A stretch of 64,000 nucleotides of DNA from NCBI GenBank assembly GCA_024036415.1, contig JAMWET010000544.1:1-64000 (forward strand), given 5' to 3'. Source of the DNA: Prochilodus magdalenae (Eukaryota > Chordata > Actinopteri > Characiformes > Prochilodontidae). The first letter of the stretch is position 1; every line of letters starts with the position of its first letter. The notes under the pieces are model-generated. The model was given only the letters and a program-made list of their open reading frames with translations, was not told the DNA's origin and did no database searches. Shown piece by piece: positions 56,701-64,000 of the stretch. The translations under genes and the position numbers were made by a program.

Positions 56701-59700
56701 GAATTCAATTTTGAGATATTCAGGAGGTCCAAGAGTTTCAGGGAGTCCCAGCCCCCCCAGGATTTCCTGTTTGTCGCACCTTGGATGTAGGACCGCAACC
56801 TTTACAGCAAAAAACTGAATGCTATCACAAATGTTCTGAACTGTGTGTATAAGAATACTGAGCCAAAGGTGAAAAGTACTTATTGGAGAGTCCATGGAAG
56901 GCATCCTGGTGTACCTTCATACTGATTTTCATAATAGTACTGAGGTGTTATCGTCTCAGAACATGACGATTTACTATATACCATCACATCTAACAGTTTC
57001 TATCCAATGCTGAAAATAAGAACATCTTTAGGATGTATGAAGAGTGTGTAGATGAGTAGATGGACCATATTACTTTTTTCATTGCTTAGGTGCTCAAGTT
57101 TTGTTCTTCTTATAAAGGGTTATGTGTATTAGCATAAACTATAAGTTTTTCCAATTTCCAAAAGGCAGCTAAACATTGAACTACCAGACTGAACCAGACT
57201 CACCTGTGTAGCTGCCTCACACTAAACTTCAAGTTGTTGTACACCTGCATCTAATAATAATACAGCATAAAAAAGATCTGACTTCTGAAAGTACCTAACA
57301 GAATAAATATTTTGAGCATAGCTGCTGGTAGGAACAGTACAATGTTCTGCAAAGCCATTTTTCCTTTACTCCAAATCTCACCTTAATATTCCCCCCACCA
57401 GGTGCATGACTGACGTTGTCCAAAGAGCCCACTTTGGGCTGGGCCTTATCTTTGAAGTTCACCTTATGAGATTCAATCTTTATATCTCCACCTCCTACAA
57501 GAAACAATGAACACTTTGGTAACACAGATTAGCTCCTACTTATCTATTGTGCTGTGATACTTTCAAGCAAATATGTAATAAGATACAAGTCCGCGGCATG
57601 AGGAGTCTCACCTGGTTTGTGCTTGATATTGACCTTGGAACCACACTTTGAGGTCACTTTACTTAGGTCAACCTTCTTACTGAGAATCTGCACCTTTAAA
57701 AAAAATGCATTAATATCAGTAAATATAAAAGGAAGAGACAAGTTTTATGCATTGGTACTAGAGCTGAAGCACCCTTCCCTGATTTGAGTTTTTTTGTTTT
57801 TTTTTTTTGTCTTCATTGTATGTGAAATCCACATGCAGTGCAAAAAAACAACACAGGCCGGTCTGACACCCACTGGATGTCAAAAGATAGACATATAAAC
57901 TCAAAGGACACAAAAAGGAAATAATTTAACTCACATAAATGGTGATTCAGAAAACATGGCAGCATCGTTATTTATGTTATTGTCAGTGGTGCTAGAAATT
58001 GTGAAACTCTGAGAACTAAAGGGGAAGCCACAGACCAAAGAGACAGAAATATGAGTAAGGGTCTGGGGAAGCAAGTCATGGAGTGCAATTAAAATTCATA
58101 CTTCTGCTGTTACCGGCTGAAAGGGTTGCTGCTCTGTAACACGCAGATCATGAGCATGATGCTTAGCATCATTCCATGCAGTATGTCAATATAGATGACT
58201 ATATTAACAATTTGAATAAACCAGATTTGAACTGTGTACTGCTTTATCCTTGATGTTGTCAGAGTGTCCCAACATTATTTTAAAAAAGAGCGAGGAGAGT
58301 GAAGAAGATTCCATGGGCTCTGCTGGTTTGTTTGATCTCATGCAATGACGGTACTTACGTTCCCTCCACCAGGGACATGCTTGATATTGTCCTTGGAACC
58401 CAAGCGAGATGTAACATGGCTGTAGTCCACCTTTTTGGAGACTATCTGAACCTATAACACAGCATGGCAGGCAGAGAGCAGAAGGACACCAGGGATCACC
58501 AGGTTAAGAGGACGACAGGACAAAGAGGGAAAGCTGAAGCATCTACAAGCTTATACTGGTACTACACTATTTACCATATGGATGAGGTTATTCATCAGGC
58601 TAGCTGTTACAGTTAACTAGAGCACACATGCCATGCTGTGTTTAAAGTACCATCTCCAGTTAAGAACAATAAAATGATGACTACACAAATGCCCTTTTCC
58701 CCAGCGCCAAGAGAGATCACCGTGGTATTAGTACTTTGAAGAAATGAGACCTAATGCTTGAGTATGTCCACATCAGTGAATGAGGAAGTACTGGTGAACA
58801 CTTTCAAATCAATACAGACTCTGTGGTAACATTCTGATGTAGACATTATCTCAAGACAATTAGACTCATTTATGTTAGAAGCATACAGAACAGTTGTGGT
58901 TTAAAGCCCCAATCCTTCATTCATTCATTGAAATGGCACTTAAGTCACCTCCCTAACTCAAGCTCAAGTAACTTAAGTCATTAAATACATCAGCAACTGA
59001 AAGATATTTGGTAATGGTTGCCACGCAAACATGACATACAAATTCACATATTATTGCTGTCAGAACAAATTCTTTTTAAAAAAGTGATTTCACAGAAAAA
59101 GAGACAAATAGTCATTTAATGCGGAATATCCGATTACTGAGAATCTTACTGACTCCAGAGGGAAAAACTGACCAAAAACTTACGTAAAACAATTTCTTAG
59201 ACATTAGACACTATATTCATTATCACTCTCTGTAATACCTTTCTGCGACATCCGGTGTCTAAATCCTCCTACTCCCACTGAGTTTTTGTAGAGTGGAACA
59301 TTTCCATTACCCGACTTACATACTTACAATTACATTACTAGCAGAAGCAGCTCAGTTGGATATACAAGCTCACTGGTTGACTAGCGGACACTAGTTTTTG
59401 AATGACAATAAGACAACATGCCACAGTGCAAGTATTGACTGCACTCTGATATTCATGTTTAGCTAAAAAGCTTAGCTTGTATCTGGAGCTCCTTTAATAA
59501 GCATAATGAAATAATAAATCAAAATGGTTCATAGCAGATCTATCAAAATGGAATGTCCTGTCGCACGATGAATCAATTCATACATCAATAGGTTGTGCCA
59601 GTCGTATTCAAGCTTATTGTTTAAGAGTAAAGAAGAGAAAAACATGATGATACAATAAATCAGAAACTGAGTCCTGCCTATAAGGAGATGTAAGTAGAAT

Positions 59701-61260
59701 CAGAACTGATTCAGACTCACACACATTGTTAGTGTTTTTACTCTGCATTTTACTCTCCTGTCCACAGGTCTATTAGCTCTCAGTACACAGAGCTGTCAGA
59801 AAGCTTATTAGGCTGGGGATTATTAAAAAGTCTCAGCCATTGGTACCCTCACCCGCACCATGCTTAGAAGTCATAGGGATTAAAAGGTGCGATGGATGTA
59901 TTTTCCTTACTTTTAAAATGTCTGCCTATTTTCTGTGTGACCCTTAAACATTTTATGTGACTCCATCACAAAAACATATGGATGAGCGAGAAGGACATGG
60001 ATTTTTCGATGCACATGATCCATCATGCATTTAGGATCATACACCAAATTAACACATACATAACACATAGGCAAAATGTGCCTGATTTGTGCCTGAAGCT
60101 CCCATAGTCTTCCACTTGTTGACACACTCATTAACACTAAGTGTTTTCAAATTGTGTGGGAGAAAAGATTTGTGGTAATGATTTGTTTGCAAGGGGTAAA
60201 AGGCATTGTTATAAATAACTGAAGAAACATGGAAGAGGCTTTAGAGATGACAGAATCGCCAAATCTTTGTGCTTACAGATTGGGGCTTCAATCTACAATA
60301 ACACCCTGTTCAACAGACACATAGATTTAGGCTACAGCTGTGCACATGCACTTTCACACACAATGTCAGCACTCAGTGTCAGGAGATGATAAATAACTTA
60401 GGTTATTTATAGCAGTGGTGTCCAATCTTATTTGCCATGGGGCCGTGCGGTTGCAGGATTTAACTCCAAATGAACAGGAGCTCACCCGATCCTACTTGAT
60501 CTATACACTGCTCAGTCTTCAAGCCACTGATCATGTGATCTGCTTTGTTAGAATGAGAACTAGTTGCTATACTGGGCCTTTGCAGATAAGAATGGACACT
60601 GATGATTTAAAAGTTACTGAAGATAATTTGTGATCAGATTGATCACAATGGGATCTAATAGAGCCCCATTTCAGAGCTATCTATTTTTTAATAAACCGTG
60701 TTTGAACCGTCAGCCTTTGATAACAAACCTTCCAATGAAAACTGACTGGGATACAAGGAGACAGTATAATCTTAAGCACAAAGCTCAGCTTTATCCCAGA
60801 GATAAGCTAAATTACTCTCATACTGTGCTGCCCACTGGCTACCCTATTTAAAAATCACAAGAATTCTGGTTCAGCTTCTTATCTATATATAGTAAATCCT
60901 CATAACAGAAATGTGTGGATATTTGCCTGTACCAGAGGCAAAGGCACTTTTGACATAAGTTGCGCACACTAACACCTGTCAAACAGATGTAGTCAATCAG
61001 ATGAAACCAAAAAGTTCTACATTTAATTATTTATATACTACACCATAAATAAGAAAAGAAAGAGGAAGTTTTGAAAAAACAAACAAAACAAAAAAAATAA
61101 TAAATTAAGAATTTTTTTCAGAATGACCAGAAATGTTTATTTTATCTGTGGAAGAAATATAATGTGTAGAATAAAGGAAGCTGCAGAAAAAGAACAGTAG
61201 AGAAGACAAAATGGTGTTTGAGGGAGAGGGAGAGAGGGAGAGAGAGAGAGAGAAAGAGAA

Positions 61261-61347
<87 letters not shown>

Positions 61348-64000
61348 CAGAAACTGAGAAAGAAGGCATGGGCAAGAACAGAACGGGACTAAAAGACTTG
61401 CGGGAGATGAATGTGTGGAGTGCTGAGGATGGAGAAAACTCACTTTGCCCTGGCTGGTCTCTTTGGAAGTGGAGCCCTGAGCCAGAGCATCTGTCCTGCT
61501 TTGAGAAACCGTGACCTGGGGAAGACAACCCCAAATCCCCTCAGTCACTCACACCAAAACACTAAGCCCTGATTCTCAGATCAGTGCAAAGAAAAACTTC
61601 AACCAAACGAGAGGGCATCTAACCCCCCATCTTCTCGATCTTGTTCCTCCTTCAGGTTTCAGTCTTATCATTTACAGTCCATGCACCTTTCTTCTTTATT
61701 CAACATGCAGTGGAGGAAGACATCATGCTCCAGGTGCACAATCACATGTTGACAAATGGCTAACTATGCCGTCACAGTACTGATTACCAGTGAAAGAAGT
61801 CGTTCCTTTGGTCAGTATAACAGGTAACAGTGACAAGCACTGTGCAGTTTAGTCAGAAGAGAGAGATCAGCCAGGAAAAAGATTGATGGTGCGTAAAGAG
61901 AAAATATGGGAGGATGACATGCCAGGTGGACAAAAGGTGATATTAGGAGACAATTATGAGGCAACAAAATAAACAAAAGAAAATAAAAAAAGTGTCATAC
62001 ATAGCAAGAGCATTAGAAAGTAGAGGCATGGTACAGCTTTTCGTCTCCTAGGCAAAGTATCAAAGGATAGGTTTAGGGCACATAACAGTTTGGGCCATGC
62101 ATCAAATAAAGGACTGAACTTTATTTTGCACAAACTAGTTATCAGAAGAAGGAAGGTATTATTAGTATATGCAGTCGTATGCAAATGTTTAGACACACCA
62201 GGCACACGACGCTGTGCTGATTTTCTAAATTTTCCAGACTTCCTAATGACCAAATACTGCTTATTTAGATTTTAACATAATCTGGAAAAAAACACATATA
62301 CACTTATCAAAAATTATTGTCAAAATAATAGCTGCACCCAGAAGGACTCGACGACAGGAACAAAACTTGGTGAGTAGGTCTGACATTGTGAGACATGCAA
62401 ATGATTCAAGTTTCACACTTGCCGGTATATGTGAAGTAGGGATGGGCCTTACTTCTGTAACTGACTGACTATATAAAGTTGTCCTGTTGCGTGTTCTTTC
62501 TATTCTGACTCATGTTGTTGTGTTGGTACCATTCAAGCAAAGTATGCCTTAGAAAAGTAACTCAAGCAAGTGGAAAAGTTGAAGAGGGGTCACATGGTAG
62601 GGCTACGGGAAGTGGGATGGTCTTATCAACGTATATTATATTATAATTAGAACACAGTATATTATATTACCATAGCACTCCGTTGGAGGCAGTGGATATA
62701 AGGCACATACCTGAGACATAAGGTATCTCCTAGATCTACGTGAACAAAAGATTAGTTATAGCTACATTTATGCCATTTAGCTGACGCTCTTGTCCAGAGC
62801 AACTTACAAGGGTATTTAAATTACAGGTAGGCCAATGTAGCACTAGGAGTCTTGCCCAAGGACTCTTATTGGTGTAACACAGCATAGTAACCCAGACCGG
62901 GAATCGAACCCCTATCTACCACATGGTGTGGTAGCTCCCTGGTGGGTAGGGGTCTTATGCGCTGAGCCACACCAACCACCAACCAAATTAGGTATCTTGT
63001 GGGTTATCTTTGGTGACCAGTCTCGCATTTGACATGGTGGAGATGACTATCGAATCTGTGTGTGGAGGCACCGTGGTCAGTGCCATGGCGGTTTGCTGTC
63101 ATACGTCACAATTCCACAAGGCCAGGTGTCACCTCCACCGCAATGGAGGAGTTGCATGAGAAGATTTAAGCTGCAAGGGACTAATTATCAGAGGACTCCT
63201 CTATTAGGAACCTCTACAATTCCAGGCCAAGACATGGTGGCTCGACGTCATACTGAGAGACGCTACTTTTATATGTGTAGGTCAAACAATAAATAACCTT
63301 TATCTTTCTGCCCTATAGCACTGCAATCCAACACTTTCTTCTGAGTGCAACTATGTTTTTGACAAAGTGTCAAGACACAAACCAATAAACAATGTCACCT
63401 GACATAGTTGTTATGTCAACTTAACACCTATGCTGATGGAAGCAGTCTTTATTACAGATGACTTCAACTGCAATAAGCCTTCAGAAACGTGAATGTATGT
63501 AGATGTCTTGTTGCCTTTTGAACACTCTCCTGTGGTAAGCTGACTGAAAAAACAGTGCTGGAAAATATGAGCCAAAAAGAAATGTGGTGTCACATGCATA
63601 TTTTGAGTGTTTTGAGACTTGAGTTATGAAGGTCATCATAAAGTTTTAGTACACCTCTTTAAATGCTCAACTTTTAACAGAGACAGTGGTAACTTTTAGA
63701 AACTGAGTGCTGGATAGCGTACAAGCCTATGCTCTTACTAATCGTGCTGGCAAAAGGCACACGACCCAGTGGACATTCTGTGCAAAACACTTAATAATAT
63801 AAAATTGTGTGGCTGATTTGGCTTTCTGATTGTTGCTCATAGTAAGGATCTTCTCATTAATGATATCATAACTACATGAACTGAACAACACACAATTCAA
63901 TTAGTGTGCTACAACTTACAAGCATAGTAGCCATGCTAAATACTAATTCCCGAATGACAAAAATTAAGAAACACACTCTACTTGTATTTTCCTACCTTGC
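53467..64000 (-). CDS. Microtubule-associated protein 4-like gene, 3' part
   Basis: Encodes the microtubule-binding region of a tau/MAP2/MAP4-family protein, which binds and stabilises microtubules through KxGS/PGGG repeats. Exons in transcript order: end of a further exon at 63996-64000 (edge), 58359-58451 (93 nt), 57612-57693 (82 nt), 57382-57494 (113 nt), then 54783-54954 (172 nt) and/or 53467-53712. The 93/82/113 lengths match tau exons 10, 11 and 12 as I remember them. Repeats visible: [49 protein letters not shown], and [27 protein letters not shown]4 is preferred over MAP2 or tau because the repeats read closest to MAP4 and because of the tail exon with LDTLIPET, like the mammalian MAP4 C-terminus. 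The N-terminal projection domain is outside the window. The gene is convergent with the myosin array. Confidence 0.92.
54783..54954 (-). CDS. MAP4-like alternative tail exon
   Basis: 172 nt between TTTTTAG and GTAAGT, encoding [10 protein letters not shown] to LDTLIPET in phase 0, with one base left over. It is acidic and Ser/Ala/Pro-rich, like the mammalian MAP4 C-terminal tail. Splicing to 53712 ends the protein one residue later (Asn, stop), giving a 58-residue tail. If the intron is retained, translation runs on through [12 protein letters not shown] to a stop near 54694. Confidence 0.75.
56085..56200. repeat. MITE-like fragment in MAP4-like intron
   Basis: GCAGTCTTGGAGTGCTACAG...CCTGACTCCAACACAGCTGA resembles the same class of short teleost inverted-repeat elements as 34255-34440. 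Diverged. Confidence 0.35.
57382..57494 (-). CDS. MAP4-like repeat exon (113 nt)
   Basis: Last full microtubule-binding repeat: [18 protein letters not shown], then [10 protein letters not shown] and APGGGNIK. Starts in phase 1 after CTTGTAG and ends in phase 0 before GTGAGA. The KVGS motif is a KxGS site, a known target of MARK kinases in this family. Confidence 0.93.
57612..57693 (-). CDS. MAP4-like repeat exon (82 nt)
   Basis: Reads [20 protein letters not shown] and then VNIKHKPG, a full repeat with the conserved Cys and KCGS. Flanked by TTTAAAG and GTGAGA. Length equals the constitutive tau exon 11. Confidence 0.95.
58359..58451 (-). CDS. MAP4-like repeat exon (93 nt), candidate cassette
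   Basis: Reads [20 protein letters not shown] and then [11 protein letters not shown]: 31 codons, phase 0 to 0, flanked by GTTATAG and GTAAGT. Because it is a symmetric exon matching tau exon 10, it can be skipped without frameshift; tau exon 10 and MAP4 repeats are known to be alternatively spliced. The usual Cys is replaced by Leu (SRLGS). Confidence 0.95.
60415..60601. repeat. MITE with terminal inverted repeats
   Basis: The left end GTGTCCAATCTTATTTGC and the right end GCAGATAAGAATGGACAC are inverted copies. The interior is palindrome-like and non-coding, about 187 bp. This is a familiar short teleost element ('GTGTCCAATCTTAT..' ends). Confidence 0.7.
61219..61346. repeat. Long (GA)n/(CT)n microsatellite
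   Basis: About 128 bp, starting with GGGA-rich units and becoming pure GA. On the minus strand it is a CT tract within the MAP4-like intron. It generates long Arg/Glu or Ser/Leu frames that are artefacts. Confidence 0.97.
62530..63296 (+). pseudogene. Second Tc1-like transposase relic, split by a SINE
   Basis: Around 62580-62640 the + strand encodes [15 protein letters not shown], like the N-terminal helix-turn-helix of Tc1 transposases. After the SINE, from about 63000, VIFGDQSRI, a stop, and then [14 protein letters not shown] match the 'FSDESRF...VWRRRGE' region. Stops and the insertion show it is dead. The intervening transposase portion is missing. Confidence 0.5.
62758..62976 (-). repeat. 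tRNA-derived V-SINE-like element
   Basis: On the minus strand an A-box-like TGGCTCAGCGC is followed by a perfect B-box GGTTCGATTCC, a unique middle (CCTTGGGCAAGACTCCTAG), and the tail GTTGCTCTGGACAAGAGCGT with CAGCTAAATGGCATAAATG. The order of tRNA head, core and L2-like tail is that of vertebrate V-SINEs. The tRNA-like head is not a functional tRNA gene. Confidence 0.75.
63996..64000 (-). other. Probable 3' end of a further MAP4-like exon at the window edge
   Basis: On the minus strand the last bases read GCAAG|GTAGGA, a good donor. The first tau-family repeat exon normally ends ..GGG AAG, so GC AAG fits. Only five exon bases are inside the window. Confidence 0.4.

Larger units (their letters stand above)
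58452..63995 (-). other. Intron of MAP4-like gene (about 5.5 kb)
   Basis: Between the 93-nt repeat exon and the putative exon end at the right edge I find no further repeat exon on the minus strand. The interval contains a MITE, a long GA microsatellite, and a Tc1-like relic with a SINE beside it. All are listed separately. Confidence 0.6.

Noticed and set aside
61105..61548. Minus-strand ORF with a long Ser-Leu run, and the matching Arg-Glu run on the + strand
   Set aside because: Both are translations of the GA/CT microsatellite at 61219-61346.
62758..62976. Functional tRNA gene
   Set aside because: A and B boxes are present but the cloverleaf is not complete, and the unit continues into a SINE core and tail.
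53467..64000. Tau (MAPT) or MAP2 as the identity of the minus-strand gene
   Set aside because: The pseudo-repeat exon alone would allow this, but the repeats read closer to MAP4 and the 54783-54954 tail exon resembles only the MAP4 C-terminus.

Overview
The window looks like nuclear DNA from a teleost fish. The genes have many short GT-AG introns in AT-rich sequence. Interspersed repeats of teleost type are present (a V-SINE-like tRNA SINE, Tc1-like relics, short inverted-repeat MITEs), and the predicted myosins read like teleost fast skeletal isoforms. I cannot name the species; the repeat flavour suggests an otophysan, but only weakly.

From 1 to about 47.5 kb, three sarcomeric myosin heavy chain (MyHC) genes lie head to tail on the + strand. 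Gene A (528-10908) lacks its first coding exon, which must lie left of the window. Gene B (23057-32846) and gene C (36543-47429) are complete: 37 coding exons each, open across every junction I chained, giving predicted proteins of 1941 and 1938 residues. B and C each have a TATA-type promoter, a short non-coding first exon and an AATAAA site. The three genes share exon phases and nearly all exon lengths. They differ mainly in loops 1 and 2 of the motor, in the promoters and in a patchwork of introns. Some introns are identical between B and C, and one is nearly identical between A and B only, which points to gene conversion. Three introns use GC-AG boundaries.

The A-B spacer (about 11.8 kb) and B-C spacer (about 3.3 kb) hold repeats, a CpG-richer segment with promoter-like motifs and a small ORF, a possible two-exon minus-strand transcript, and copies of one unclassified repeated element. 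Two of those copies lie about 0.6 kb upstream of the B and C TATA boxes.

From about 50.2 kb to the right edge, the minus strand carries the 3' part of a MAP4-type microtubule-associated protein gene, convergent with the myosin genes. Three tau/MAP-type repeat exons are intact (58359-58451, 57612-57693, 57382-57494), and the end of a further exon probably sits at 63996-64000. Two alternative C-termini follow. One is a MAP4-like acidic tail exon (54783-54954). The other is a tau/MAP2-like pseudo-repeat exon (53467-53712), which also supplies the stop codon of the MAP4-like form in a different reading frame.

The myosin genes would supply thick-filament motors of fast muscle, and the tandem array would provide dosage and isoform choice. 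The MAP4-like gene is a microtubule stabiliser with no evident functional link to the array beyond being its neighbour.
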